Assembly: GCA_944320745.1 (NCBI GenBank)
Contig: CALUIN010000043.1
Coordinates: forward strand, 1 to 64,000
DNA: 64,000 bases
From: an uncultured Alloprevotella sp.
Lineage (GTDB): Bacteria; Bacteroidota; Bacteroidia; Bacteroidales; Bacteroidaceae
Direction of reading: 5' to 3'
Within the stretch, counting starts at the first letter, position 1. Each line of letters begins with the position of its first letter. Both the position numbers and the translations under genes were made by a program. Positions 32,005 through 43,717 of this stretch are shown piece after piece. The notes under the pieces are model-generated. The model searched no databases. It saw only the letters and a program-made list of their open reading frames with translations, and was not told the DNA's origin.

Positions 32005-35000
32005 TTAATTAATCTCATACTCGAGCGCATTACTGTTTTCGATGTAGTCGATTAAGGGCTTTTTAACTGTTATCTGACATTGTTTCGAATGGAGCACGAC
32101 GTAGCAGTGATGCTCCACGTCAATGATTTTGAACTGTACGGTGGACGGTCCCTTTTCCTTGGAAAGGAAGGAGGTGAGGTCATTGACCGTATTCTCATCG
32201 AGGCGATCCAGACGGGCCGTAATAGTGATGTTCTTGAGTTTCCTCTCTTTTACGTCGGACAGGAACTCAATGTTGCCAATCCGCAGTTCGCTCATGCCGC
32301 TTTTCCACTGGTGCGGCTCTACTCGTGCCGTGATGAAGAGGGCGTTGCCTGTGTTCATGTATCCGCTCCACCGGGCCCATTCTTCGCCGAAGAGGGGAAT
32401 TTCGCCGGTTCCGCTGTAATCCTCGATTTTGACTATACCGTAGGGCTTCCCATTACGGGTCTGTCCTTTTCGCACCTCGGAAACGATGCCGCCGAAGGTG
32501 ATCTCCTGTCCCGTAAGGCTATTCAGGTCTTCCAGCTCGGCAACGCGTGTGGAGCAAGCCTTGTCAATGATGATGGCGTAGTCGTCCAACGGATGACCGG
32601 AGATATAGATGCCGATCAGATCACGCTCTTTGTTGAGACGTTCCAAGTCGCTCCACGGCTCAAACTGCGTGAGCGGTTCTGGCTTGGCTATGGTCATGTT
32701 TGCCTCATTGCCGAACAGCGATGCGGAGGCCACAGCCTGATCCTGCTGATAGCGTTGGCCGTAGCGGACCAAAGTATCCACGAAAGTTTCGCCCGTATTT
32801 TCATCGATGGCTACAAACTGCTCGCGGGCAACAGACTTGAAGCTGTCGAACGCTCCGGCTATGGCCAGGTTGATGATGGCTTTCTTGTTGCAGGCGTTTA
32901 GGTTGATGCGTTCCGCGAAGTCGTAGATAGAAGTGAACGGCCCGTGCTTTTCTCGTTCCTCGAGTATTGCAAGTACGGCGTTCTCACCGACGCCTTTAAT
33001 GGCTCCCATGCCAAATCGGATGTCGCCTACGGTGTTGACGCTGAATTTGAAGCGGCTTTCGTTGATGTCAGGCCCCAGCGTGCGTACGCTCATGGCTTTA
33101 CATTCGTCCATGAGTTTCGTGATGGTCTTAATATCGTTCGGGCTTCTGCTCATGACGGCCGCCATGTACTGTGCCGGGTAGTTTGCCTTGAGATATGCTG
33201 TCTGATACGCCACCCAAGAGTAGCATGTCGCGTGGCTCTTGTTGAAAGCGTAAGAGGCGAATGCGCGCCAGTCTTCCCAGATTTTCTCCAAAATCTTGGG
33301 GTCGTACCCGTTTTTCTTTCCTCCTTCGATGAATTTCGGATACATGTGGTTCAGCTTCTCAATCAGCTTTTTTCCCATCGCCTTGCGTAGGGCGTCGCTT
33401 TCACCGCGTGTGAAGTTGGCGATAACGCGTGAGAGCAGCATGACCTGTTCCTGATAGACGGTGATGCCGTACGTGTCCTTGAGGTATTTTTCCATGCAGG
33501 GCAGGTCGTAGGTAATGGGTTCTTCGCCGTGCTTGCGTTTGATGAACTGCGGAATGTACTGCATGGGGCCTGGACGGTAGAGCGCATTCATGGCGATGAG
33601 GTCCTCGAAGGTAGAGGGCTGGAGTTCGCGCAAGTACTTCTGCATTCCGGCGGACTCGAACTGGAAGGTTCCGATAGTGTTGCCGTCGCAGTAAAGCTGA
33701 TAGGTAGCCGGGTCCTCAATGCTGATTTGGTCGATGTCCAGTTCAATCTTCAGACTGTCCTTGATGTTCTCGATCGTTTCTTTTATGATAGAGAGCGTCT
33801 TCAGGCCCAGAAAGTCCATCTTGATTAGGCCGGTTTCTTCTATGACGCGGCCCTCGTATTGCGTGCAGTGCACCTTTTTCCCAGTTTCCTTATCTACTGC
33901 TGTGGAGATGGGGACCCAGTCCGAGATGTTGTCCTTGCAGATGATGAACCCGCAGGCGTGCACACCGGTATTGCGCACGTTGCCTTCGAGCATTTTTGCG
34001 TAACGGATGGTGTCGTGCAATAGCGGGTTCGGTGAGGCCTCAGCTTCCCGCAGTTCGGGTATGGCCATAATGGCATTCGTCAGATTCATCTTTGGCACTT
34101 TCCCGTCCGGCCCTTCAGGCAGCTTGTCTGGAATAGCCTTACACAGCTTGTCGCTGACGTCGAGGGGCAGTTTCTGGACTCGTGCCACATCCTTGATAGC
34201 CAGTTTCGTAGCCATCGTGCCGTAAGTGATGATATGGGCCACGTTGTCCTCTCCGTATTTCTGCGTCACCCAGTTGAGGACGCGGCTACGCCCGTCGTCA
34301 TCGAAATCGACGTCAATATCGGGAAGTGAGATACGGTCCGGATTTAGGAAACGCTCGAACAGTAGGTCGTACTTTATGGGGTCTATCTGAGTAATGCCCA
34401 GACAGTAAGCTACGGCGCTTCCGGCTGCAGAGCCACGTCCGGGGCCCACGGACACGTCAAGCTCCTCGCGTGCCGCCCGGATGTAGTCCTGCACAATGAG
34501 GAAGTATCCCGGGAAACCCATTGTCTTCATGATGTGCAGCTCGAAGTTGAGCCGTTCGGCTACTTCGGCCGAAAGTGGTTCGCCATATCGCTTCTTGGCT
34601 CCTTCGTAGGTGAGCTTGCCCAAGTAGTCCGCCTCCAGTTTTATGCGGTACAATTTATCGTATCCGCCTAATTTCTCTATTTTCTTTTCCGCCTCCTCCC
34701 GTGAGAGCACTTCGTTTCCGTTCTCGTCCCGAGTAAACTCGTAGAAGAGGTCTTCCTGCGAATAGTGCCTACGGTATTCTTCTTCTGTGCCGAACTCGGC
34801 CGGGATGTCAAAGTTGGGCATGATGGGGGCGTGGTCTATGCTGTAGTACTCCACCTTGTTACACACCTCGCACGTATTGGCCAAGGCTTCGGGAATGTCC
34901 TTGAACACTTCGTTCATCTCGGCGCGGGTCTTAAACCACTCCTGCTTTGTGTAAAGCATGCGGTTGGGGTCGTTCAACTCTTTCCCCGTGGACAGGCAAA

Positions 35001-35835
35001 TCAGGCGGTCGTGTGCTTCGCCGTTCTCCTCGTCTACAAAGTGGCAGTCATTCGTACAGACGAGCTTGATGCTGTACTTACGCGCCAGCTCTATTAGCAC
35101 GGCGTTTACCTTCTGCTGCAGAGGGAATGTCTCTCGGTTTGCCCTGATGTCCGGATTTTTTACTTCGTGGCGTTGTAGTTCCAAATAATAGTCGTCGCCG
35201 AACAGGTGTTTGAACCACTGCACGGCCTTTTCCGCTTCGTCCATTTGTCCGGCAAGGATTTTCTGGGGTATTTCCCCGCCGATGCAGGCCGAGCAGACAA
35301 TGAGTCCTTCGTGGTACAGTTCCAAGTCCTTCGGGTCTGTTCTTGGACGCATATAGTAGCCGTCAACCCAGGCACGGGATACGAGCTTAATGAGGTTGTG
35401 GTAGCCCGTCTGGTTCTTGGCCAATACGATCAGATGCCAGCCCGACTGGTCTACCTTGCCTTCCTTCAGCTGCTTGTCTCCCCTGCGCGCCACATACATC
35501 TCACACCCGAAGATGGGCATGAAGTTTGCTATGCGCCGCTGCTTTTCAATGGTCGCCCTTAATTCTTCTTCACTGGGCGAATCCGGGGCAGTGACCTCAC
35601 CGGCCAGCAAGGCAGCCAGCTGCGCCTCCGCTTCCTTCAGTTTGGCCTGGCCTTTCTTGCGGGTTTGTGTTGCGTAATTGAAAAACTCCTTGATGCCCAT
35701 CATGTTTCCATGGTCGGTGACGGCCATGCCCCGCATGCCGTCGCGTATAGCCTTGTCCACCAAGTTTGGGATTGATGCTTGGCCGTCAAGGATGGAAAAC
35801 TGGGTATGGACGTGCAAATGTACGTAGTCAGTCAT
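32005..35835 (-). CDS. dnaE: DNA polymerase III alpha subunit
   Basis: A 1276-residue DnaE1-type replicase. N-terminal PHP domain (YVHLHVHTQFSILDGQ), palm with VGPGRGSAAGSAVAYCLG and the catalytic PDIDVDFDDDGR (about residues 495-506), fingers (ALYRPGPMQYIPQFI, HATCYSWVAYQTAYLKANYP), helix-hairpin-helix region, and OB-fold (EITFGGIVSEVRKGQTRNGK, about 1080-1100). It extends DNA at the fork. No 3'-5' exonuclease domain is inserted in the PHP, so proofreading is by PHP or by a separate epsilon-like protein. Confidence 0.96.
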   Translation of the reverse strand: MTDYVHLHVHTQFSILDGQASIPNLVDKAIRDGMRGMAVTDHGNMMGIKEFFNYATQTRKKGQAKLKEAEAQLAALLAGEVTAPDSPSEEELRATIEKQRRIANFMPIFGCEMYVARRGDKQLKEGKVDQSGWHLIVLAKNQTGYHNLIKLVSRAWVDGYYMRPRTDPKDLELYHEGLIVCSACIGGEIPQKILAGQMDEAEKAVQWFKHLFGDDYYLELQRHEVKNPDIRANRETFPLQQKVNAVLIELARKYSIKLVCTNDCHFVDEENGEAHDRLICLSTGKELNDPNRMLYTKQEWFKTRAEMNEVFKDIPEALANTCEVCNKVEYYSIDHAPIMPNFDIPAEFGTEEEYRRHYSQEDLFYEFTRDENGNEVLSREEAEKKIEKLGGYDKLYRIKLEADYLGKLTYEGAKKRYGEPLSAEVAERLNFELHIMKTMGFPGYFLIVQDYIRAAREELDVSVGPGRGSAAGSAVAYCLGITQIDPIKYDLLFERFLNPDRISLPDIDVDFDDDGRSRVLNWVTQKYGEDNVAHIITYGTMATKLAIKDVARVQKLPLDVSDKLCKAIPDKLPEGPDGKVPKMNLTNAIMAIPELREAEASPNPLLHDTIRYAKMLEGNVRNTGVHACGFIICKDNISDWVPISTAVDKETGKKVHCTQYEGRVIEETGLIKMDFLGLKTLSIIKETIENIKDSLKIELDIDQISIEDPATYQLYCDGNTIGTFQFESAGMQKYLRELQPSTFEDLIAMNALYRPGPMQYIPQFIKRKHGEEPITYDLPCMEKYLKDTYGITVYQEQVMLLSRVIANFTRGESDALRKAMGKKLIEKLNHMYPKFIEGGKKNGYDPKILEKIWEDWRAFASYAFNKSHATCYSWVAYQTAYLKANYPAQYMAAVMSRSPNDIKTITKLMDECKAMSVRTLGPDINESRFKFSVNTVGDIRFGMGAIKGVGENAVLAILEEREKHGPFTSIYDFAERINLNACNKKAIINLAIAGAFDSFKSVAREQFVAIDENTGETFVDTLVRYGQRYQQDQAVASASLFGNEANMTIAKPEPLTQFEPWSDLERLNKERDLIGIYISGHPLDDYAIIIDKACSTRVAELEDLNSLTGQEITFGGIVSEVRKGQTRNGKPYGIVKIEDYSGTGEIPLFGEEWARWSGYMNTGNALFITARVEPHQWKSGMSELRIGNIEFLSDVKERKLKNITITARLDRLDENTVNDLTSFLSKEKGPSTVQFKIIDVEHHCYVVLHSKQCQITVKKPLIDYIENSNALEYEIN

Positions 35836-35898
35836 AGAGTCAGAATTTTGTGGCCGTCTGTGGCAGGGGTGAGGTAAACGGAGGAAACGAAGGCGAGC

Positions 35899-37680
<1,782 letters not shown>

Positions 37681-38313
37681 TCAATCCTCCTGTTCGTCCA
37701 GGGCATGGAGGAAACGGTGCATTTCGGCTACGGGGTCGGCAGCCCTTAATATGGCTCCGCTAACGGCTATCCCGTGAATACCAGTGGAAAGAATGGGGGC
37801 AATATCCTCAAAGGTTATGCCGCCTATGGCGCAAACAGGCAGATCTATACCTTCGGCGTCGACCGTACGCATGATGTCGCGGTATCCCTCCAGCCCGATG
37901 ATGGGGGCCAGCCCTTTCTTGGTCGTGGTGAAGCGGAACGGACCGCAGCCGGCGTAATCGGCCGAGGCGGCTTTCAGTTGTCTCAGGTCATCTACGGTGT
38001 TGGCCGTCCCGCCTATGAGGAAACCTTCCCCCAAGACGGTCCGTGCCTGCTGGACGGGCATATCCTTTTTCCCCAGGTGGACCCCGTCTGCCTCAATTCT
38101 TTTGACGAGTTCCACCCGGTCGTCAATGATGAACGTGGCATTCTGTTCCGCGCAGGCGGCTTTTATACGGCGTGCCATGGGGGCAACCTCGTCATCCGTC
38201 CCTTCCTTGATGCGGAGTTGAATCCAGCGGCAACCAGCCTTCAGAGCGAGCATGGCGGATTCTTCGTAGGATATGCGTTCAGTATGGTGGGTGATAAATT
38301 GTACGGGAATCAT
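37681..38313 (-). CDS. thiE: Thiamine phosphate synthase
   Basis: A 210-residue TIM-barrel enzyme joining HMP pyrophosphate and thiazole phosphate to thiamine phosphate. Motifs are LALKAGCRWIQLRIKE, FIIDDRVELVKRIEADGVHL, GGTANTVDDL, YAGCGPFRFTTTKKGLAPI and VCAIGGITFEDIAPIL. ATG 38313 starts the barrel; the frame upstream is not similar to ThiE. It heads a two-gene thiE-thiC unit. No thi-box (TPP riboswitch) signature such as CTGAGA was found upstream; a -7-like TACCTTTG lies at 38414-38407. Confidence 0.92.
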   Translation of the reverse strand: MIPVQFITHHTERISYEESAMLALKAGCRWIQLRIKEGTDDEVAPMARRIKAACAEQNATFIIDDRVELVKRIEADGVHLGKKDMPVQQARTVLGEGFLIGGTANTVDDLRQLKAASADYAGCGPFRFTTTKKGLAPIIGLEGYRDIMRTVDAEGIDLPVCAIGGITFEDIAPILSTGIHGIAVSGAILRAADPVAEMHRFLHALDEQED

Positions 38314-38555
38314 TTTCAGAAATCTATGATGGGGCTTGCACACAATACTCCGTTTATTGCGGCGCGCAGCCGCAGAGTCCCTTGTGCCGGCCCGATGTTT
38401 GCGGAACAAAGGTACATATTTCTGTGCGCTTTGCGTATGCAGTTTTCCGCTTTTTTCTCTTGTTCTTCAGTCCCGGGGCCGGCGTGTTCCGGACGGCGGG
38501 ATAGGACAGCGGATGGAGTCGCCGCGCCCATGACAGGCATGGCGGGTGCGCCGAA

Positions 38556-38618
38556 ACAGGGCTTATCCCAGAGAAAACGAGGCTTAGGCGTGTAACTACG
38601 CGCCTAAGCCTCGTGGAT
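38556..38618 (+). repeat. 21-bp-periodic intergenic repeat array, locus C (3 units, hairpin-forming)
   Basis: Units start at 38556, 38577 and 38598, exactly 21 bp apart, with cores ACAGGGCTTATCCC, ACGAGGCTTAGGCG and ACGCGCCTAAGCCTCG. Units two and three are inverted relative to one another and form a stem (CGAGGCTTAGGCG with CGCCTAAGCCTCG). It lies between the end of relA and the start of thiE, in a 346-base gap that otherwise shows only the thiE upstream region. Confidence 0.8.
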
Positions 38619-38659
38619 GTTGTCCGTAACGGTATGTGGGGCCGTCCGCACAGTGGCGG

Positions 38660-40864
38660 TCAGGAACGCGACACGGCCTTTACCCCCTTGATGGTTCGCA
38701 GCTTGCGGATAAGTTTGTCCAGCTCGTGCGTGTCGTCTACCATGACGGTCAGTATACCTGAGAACAACGCGTCGCTTGAGTCGATGTTGATGCTGCGGAG
38801 CATGATATGCTCTTCCTTGGATATGACCGATGTGATATTGTTGACAATACCCAAGTCATCGTGCCCGACGATGTGGAGCGTGATGGGGTATTTCCCGGCT
38901 CCCTTGCCGGCCCAGCGTGCCTTGACTATACGGTAGCCAAAGCGTTCGCGTAGTGCCGGGGCGTTGGGGCAGTTGTTGCGGTGAATCTTGATACATCCGT
39001 TCGATGTGACGAATCCAAAAACGTCGTCGCCATAGACGGGCGAGCAGCAGCGGGCCATTTGGAACTCGAGGCCTTTGAGGTTGCGGTCGATGACGAGTAC
39101 GTCCTGATGCGCGGGTGAAGGGACCGCGTTTGTTCCTTTGTATTCTTCGGCCGAACGGGCCGTCGCGCGCTGGGCCGTTCCGGCTTCACGCCGGCCCAGA
39201 TCCTGGTAGCGGTCGATGAGGTCTCCCGTGTCGAGCTTGCCTTCGGCGACAGCTTTGAAAAATTCGTTGCTTTCCTTGAATCCGCTCTTTTTGACGAGTT
39301 GGTTGATGAGACTTTCGTCCCAGTCCACTTTTCGGTTCTTCAGCTTGCGTTCCAGCAATTCCTTGCCCAGGATGCCTTCGCGGGCCTGAAGGTCCTTGAC
39401 TGCAGCCCTTATCTTGGACTTGGCGTGAGAGGACACGACGTAGTTGAGCCACTCAACCTTGGGGGTCTGCGCAGCGGAGGTGACGACCTCAACGGTCGAT
39501 CCGCTTTCCAGCCTCTGCCGGATAGAGGCTGCCCGGCCGTCAATGCGCCCGCTGATGCAGTGGTTGCCCACGTTGGAGTGTATGTGGTAGGCGAAGTCGA
39601 GCAAAGTGGCTCCGTGGGGGAGCTTCAGCACGTCTCCTTTGGGGGTAAAGACGTAGACTGCTGCCTTTTCCTTGTTTTCCTTGCTGGAGAGGCGTTCGGT
39701 GAGCAGGCTCTCATCATTATTTTCCAATGCGCTCCGAATGTCGGCCAGCCAGGCGTCCACGCTTCCCGCTCCGCCTTTCAGGCCTTTGTAACGCCAGTGG
39801 GCCGCCAGTCCGTGCTCGGCTATGTCGTCCATGCGCTCCGTCCGGATCTGTACTTCAACCCACTTCTTTTCCGGCCCGAGCACGGTGATGTGCAGGCTTT
39901 CATATCCGTTGCTTTTGGGCACGGTGAGCCAGTCTCTGAGGCGCTTAAGGTTCGACTCGTAGCGGGCCGTGATGAGCGAGAACACTTTCCAGCATTGCTC
40001 CTTCTCTTTGTCCAAAGGGGCGTCGAGGATGATGCGTATGGCGAACAGGTCATATACGCCCTCGAAGCCGCACTGCTGTTTCTTCATCTTCTGCCAGATG
40101 GAATAGATGCTTTTTGTGCGGCCCTTGATGTGGTAACGCAGCCCCTCATCGTCGAGCATTTGCCGAATAGGGCCGATGAAGCGCTCTATGTATGCGTCGC
40201 GTGCCTGCTTGGTGGCGCTCAACTTCTCTTTGATGAGATAGTAGGCGTCGTGCTCCAAGTATTTCAGGGACAAGTCCTCCAATTCACTTTTCAGCCGGTA
40301 GAGGCCTAGCTTGTGGGCGAGAGGCGCAAAGAGGTTTGCAGCCAGGCGGGATATGTTGTTCCGTGCAGTGGCGTTGCCAGTGTCTTTGATCTGGCGCATG
40401 ACGATGACGCACCAGGCTATGAGGAGGAGAATCAGCCGCATGTCACCGGCTTGGGAAACGAACAGGTTCCGGAAATTGTCTGACGCGAGCGATTCGGTTT
40501 TCGCTTCCAGGCGGGATATGTTGAACAAGGATTGCAGCGCGTGAAACTCTTCAGGCGAGCAATAGGGCTGGGCTTCCTGGATTTGTTCCTTCGTGTCGGT
40601 AACGGAAAAGATAATGAAAGCTGCCGCGAGTTTGCCGTGTAGCCCTATCTCGTCGGCTGCCAGACAGATGGATTGCAGCGCGACGAGAATGCGATTGAGC
40701 CCGAATGCGTCGCGGAGCTTTCCGCCGGCGGCAAGCCGCATGGCAAGGTAAGCCACGGTGCGTTTGGCCTCTTTCCTGTCTGGGCGAAGGTGTACGTCAC
40801 GATATATTTGCAGAAGGCATGCCCGGATCTGCATGCGCTCAGCTGGGGTGAATTGATTCTCCAT
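38660..40864 (-). CDS. relA: RelA/SpoT family (p)ppGpp synthetase with degenerate hydrolase domain
   Basis: A 734-residue long RSH protein. The N-terminal HD-hydrolase region is degenerate: the usual HD pair is replaced (AAAFIIFSVTDTKEQ where ALLHDVVEDT is expected, and LLLIAWCVIVMRQI where KLADRLHNMRTL is expected). The synthetase domain is intact: GRTKSIYSIWQKMKK, FEGVYDLFAIRIIL, KSNGYESLHITVLGP, VEVQIRTERMDDIAEHGLAA (about residues 245-365). TGS (VFTPKGDVLKLPHGATLLDF), a zinc-finger-like CC domain (ARCCSPVYGDDVFGFV) and a C-terminal ACT domain follow. I infer a synthetase-only stringent-response enzyme, with hydrolysis by another RSH elsewhere. Confidence 0.88.
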   Translation of the reverse strand: MENQFTPAERMQIRACLLQIYRDVHLRPDRKEAKRTVAYLAMRLAAGGKLRDAFGLNRILVALQSICLAADEIGLHGKLAAAFIIFSVTDTKEQIQEAQPYCSPEEFHALQSLFNISRLEAKTESLASDNFRNLFVSQAGDMRLILLLIAWCVIVMRQIKDTGNATARNNISRLAANLFAPLAHKLGLYRLKSELEDLSLKYLEHDAYYLIKEKLSATKQARDAYIERFIGPIRQMLDDEGLRYHIKGRTKSIYSIWQKMKKQQCGFEGVYDLFAIRIILDAPLDKEKEQCWKVFSLITARYESNLKRLRDWLTVPKSNGYESLHITVLGPEKKWVEVQIRTERMDDIAEHGLAAHWRYKGLKGGAGSVDAWLADIRSALENNDESLLTERLSSKENKEKAAVYVFTPKGDVLKLPHGATLLDFAYHIHSNVGNHCISGRIDGRAASIRQRLESGSTVEVVTSAAQTPKVEWLNYVVSSHAKSKIRAAVKDLQAREGILGKELLERKLKNRKVDWDESLINQLVKKSGFKESNEFFKAVAEGKLDTGDLIDRYQDLGRREAGTAQRATARSAEEYKGTNAVPSPAHQDVLVIDRNLKGLEFQMARCCSPVYGDDVFGFVTSNGCIKIHRNNCPNAPALRERFGYRIVKARWAGKGAGKYPITLHIVGHDDLGIVNNITSVISKEEHIMLRSINIDSSDALFSGILTVMVDDTHELDKLIRKLRTIKGVKAVSRS

Positions 40865-40883
40865 GTGGCATAAGAATATAGGG

Positions 40884-41654
40884 TTATTGATGTGCCAGCC
40901 AGTCGTCGATAAGGCGTCGTGCCAGACTGACTTTCCCGGGAATGGCCGGCAGGTTCTCGGACCGGAACCAACCGCCTTTGTTCAGTTCAGAGTGTTGCAG
41001 GCGTAACTCTCCGGACTCATATTCAGCTTTGAACCCTACCATCAGACCGCAGGGGTATGGCCAAGGCTGGCTTTGGAAATATTGCAGATTGCGTATGGTG
41101 AGTCCTGTCTCTTCCATTACCTCGCGATGAACGCATTCCTCGAGCGACTCGCCGGTTTCCACGAAGCCTGCCACGAGTCCCATATAGTCGCTCTTGAACT
41201 GGTTGCTTTGCACGAGCAGGATTTCCGGGCCGCGCGTCACGGCAACGATGATGGCTGTTGACAATTGTGGCCAAACCGTTTTCCCGCACGATGGGCAGCG
41301 CTTGGAGATAGGGGAGGCGTATTCCAATGGCGCGCCGCACCGTCCGCAGTAGCGCGTGCCGGCGTCCCAATAGAGCAATTCGCGAGCCTTGCCGGCGAGC
41401 TGATATTCCGCCTCTGGCAGAAGGTAGTAGCACTCCCGCAGACCGATGAAGCAGTATTCGGGGCAACTTTGCGGATTGGCCAGGGAAACAGCTCTACAGG
41501 GGCGCCCATAGTGTTCCGTAAGCAGTATGTTCCGGTCATTGTCACAGAGCCGGCAGGGAGGCTGTTCGGCACAGGGGATGGTGTGATGTTCCGTCAGCAG
41601 TAGCTGGTCCTCGTAAAAGATGTACCAATATGTGAGCGTCCTGCTTTTCGGCAT
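40884..41654 (-). CDS. nudC: NAD(+) diphosphatase NudC
   Basis: A 256-residue Nudix hydrolase. A four-cysteine zinc ribbon (YCGRCGAPLEY and RCPSCGKTVWPQ, about residues 90-120) precedes the Nudix box GFVETGESLEECVHREVMEE with the G-x5-E and REVMEE elements, and SQPWPYP is the NADH-pyrophosphatase motif. It hydrolyses NAD(H) or removes NAD caps from RNA. ATG 41654 is used. It begins on the same strand just upstream of relA (19 bases apart), suggesting co-transcription. Confidence 0.92.
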   Translation of the reverse strand: MPKSRTLTYWYIFYEDQLLLTEHHTIPCAEQPPCRLCDNDRNILLTEHYGRPCRAVSLANPQSCPEYCFIGLRECYYLLPEAEYQLAGKARELLYWDAGTRYCGRCGAPLEYASPISKRCPSCGKTVWPQLSTAIIVAVTRGPEILLVQSNQFKSDYMGLVAGFVETGESLEECVHREVMEETGLTIRNLQYFQSQPWPYPCGLMVGFKAEYESGELRLQHSELNKGGWFRSENLPAIPGKVSLARRLIDDWLAHQ

Positions 41655-41685
41655 GGCAGAATTTGTGATAAGGCATTTATAAATC

Positions 41686-41726
41686 AACGCGCCGTCCTGC
41701 TTCTGTAGAGTGGCGGACGGCGCGTT
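41686..41726. terminator. Hairpin terminator after the phosphohexomutase gene
   Basis: Perfect 12-bp arms AACGCGCCGTCC (41686-41697) and GGACGGCGCGTT (41715-41726). On the minus strand it follows the mutase gene and is succeeded by TGATTT, a weak U-tract. Confidence 0.65.
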
Positions 41727-41757
41727 TCAGGTGTCAGTCAGACGAAGTCTGTCGCCG

Positions 41758-43512
41758 TCAGGCCAGACCCAAAGATTTTTTTACTTCTTCTACTTTCTCG
41801 AGTGCATCCTCGCGGGCGCCCAGATAGCAATGGGGGCATCCCATGCTACCTTGTACTTCGATGTAGAACTTGATTTTGGGCTCTGTGCCGGAGGGGCGTA
41901 CGCTGATTTTCGTTCCGTCCTCGCAGAACCACTGAAGCACGTTGCTCTTTTCCGGCATATCCAGTGAAGATGCATTGCCGTCGGCATCATACTGCAAGAG
42001 GGCGTCATAGTCCTTTGTGCAAACCACGCGCGAGCCGGCGATGGTCTGAGGACGATTGACGCGGAAATCGGTCATCATAGCCTTAATGGCGTCGGCTCCG
42101 CTCTTGCCCGGTTTTACGACGTTAATAGTTTTGTTGAGCGAGAATCCGTACTCCACGTAGATGTCCATCAATACATCGTAGAGCGTTTTGCCCTGGTCCT
42201 TGGCCCATGCGCAGATTTCTGCCAGCAGGGAGCAGGCGGATACGGCGTCCTTGTCGCGGACGAAGTCTTCGGCCATGAATCCGTAGCTCTCTTCGCCGCC
42301 ACCGATGTATTGCAGGTCGCCTTCGTCCTCATGGATACGTATCTCGCGAGCAATCCACTTGAATCCCGTATAGCAGTCGAACAAGCGTATATGGTTCTTT
42401 TCAGCGATGCGCTTGATGAGGTCGGTGGTAACGATGGTCTTGACAATAAATTCGTTTCCTTTCATCTTGCCCTGGGCAAAGCGGTTCTTGATGATGTAGT
42501 AGAGGAAAATCATGCAAGTCTGATTGCCGTCGATCAGCGTCCACTCGCCTTTGTCGTTCTTGCAGGCCATGCCTACGCGGTCAGCATCGGGATCGCTGGC
42601 CATGACGATGTCTGCGTCAATCTTCTTCGCAAGCTCGAGAGCCAATGTCAAAGCCTCACCGTTTTCGGGGTTGGGGCTGACTACCGTGGGGAAGTTTCCG
42701 TCCTTCACCATCTGTTCGGGTACAGTGTTTACATTTTCAAAGCCCCAAAGCTTAAGCGAGTCAGGAATCAGCATCATACCCGTACCGTGCAGCGGCGTAT
42801 AAACAATCTTCAAGTCCTTCTGGCGCTGTATGCAGGCGGGGTCGATAGAGAGTGTATGCACCTTTTCCAAGTATATTTGGTCAATATCCTTGCCTATGAT
42901 CTGAATCAGTTCGGGATTGCCCTTAAACTTGATGTCGGCAACGCTGACTTTATTGACTTCATCGATGATGCCCTTGTCGTGCGGAGCAAGCACCTGTGCG
43001 CCGTCTTCCCAGTAGGCTTTGTAGCCGTTGTATTCTTTGGGGTTGTGGCTGGCCGTGATAATGATGCCGCTCTGGCAGCCCAGGTGGCGAATGGCGAAGG
43101 ACATCTCGGGCGTCGGGCGCATGTCGTCGAACAGATAGACCTTTATGCCATTGGCCGAGAAGATATTGGCAGAGGTTTCCGCGAAGAGTTGGCTGTTGTT
43201 GCGGCAGTCGTATCCTACGACAACAGAGATTTGCCCCTTTCCTTCAAAGCATTTGTTCAGATAGTTGGAAAGGCCCTGTGTGGCAGCACCTACGGTATAG
43301 ATGTTCATGCGGTTGGTGCCGGCACCCATGATGCCGCGCAGTCCGCCGGTACCAAATTCCAAAGTCTTATAGAATGCGTCTATGAGTTCCGTCTTGTCTG
43401 GGTTTTCCATCATTTTCCGGACGGCGGTCTGCGTGTCCTTGTCATAGAGAGGTGACGTGAGCCATGCCTGGGCTGTTTGTTCACACTTCTTGATCAGCTC
43501 TTGATTTTCCAT
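41758..43512 (-). CDS. Phosphoglucomutase/phosphomannomutase (phospho-sugar mutase)
   Basis: A 584-residue alpha-D-phosphohexomutase of the long PgcA type. Four motifs are visible: catalytic serine loop IITASHNPKEYNGYKAY (about residues 150-166), metal loop ASDPDADRVGMACKN, sugar-binding GGGEESYGFMA, and the C-terminal phosphate-binding RPSGTEPKIKFYIEV. It interconverts hexose 1- and 6-phosphates, feeding nucleotide-sugar synthesis. Glucose or mannose preference cannot be read from sequence. Confidence 0.92.
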   Translation of the reverse strand: MENQELIKKCEQTAQAWLTSPLYDKDTQTAVRKMMENPDKTELIDAFYKTLEFGTGGLRGIMGAGTNRMNIYTVGAATQGLSNYLNKCFEGKGQISVVVGYDCRNNSQLFAETSANIFSANGIKVYLFDDMRPTPEMSFAIRHLGCQSGIIITASHNPKEYNGYKAYWEDGAQVLAPHDKGIIDEVNKVSVADIKFKGNPELIQIIGKDIDQIYLEKVHTLSIDPACIQRQKDLKIVYTPLHGTGMMLIPDSLKLWGFENVNTVPEQMVKDGNFPTVVSPNPENGEALTLALELAKKIDADIVMASDPDADRVGMACKNDKGEWTLIDGNQTCMIFLYYIIKNRFAQGKMKGNEFIVKTIVTTDLIKRIAEKNHIRLFDCYTGFKWIAREIRIHEDEGDLQYIGGGEESYGFMAEDFVRDKDAVSACSLLAEICAWAKDQGKTLYDVLMDIYVEYGFSLNKTINVVKPGKSGADAIKAMMTDFRVNRPQTIAGSRVVCTKDYDALLQYDADGNASSLDMPEKSNVLQWFCEDGTKISVRPSGTEPKIKFYIEVQGSMGCPHCYLGAREDALEKVEEVKKSLGLA

Positions 43513-43717
43513 TGTATGATTGTTTGTGGTAGCTTCTCTTATAAGGTTCCGCGCGGAATTTCAGGATATTCCCGCCGCAATCGGGAGAGAGCCTGATTCC
43601 CCGTCGGAGCAGTTTTATAGTTGCTACAAAATTAGGGATAAAATTTGAAATCGGGTACCTGTCTGCGCGTTAATATGTGCCAAATCGTTTTTTTGCTTGT
43701 CGTGGATAGTTCTAACC

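Noticed and set aside
38314..38420. TPP riboswitch upstream of thiE
   Set aside because: I looked for the CTGAGA and downstream conserved elements and did not find them.
39299..40309. Plus-strand frame opposite relA
   Set aside because: Antisense of a clear RSH protein.
42310..43455. Plus-strand frame opposite the phosphohexomutase
   Set aside because: Shadow of a strongly supported gene.
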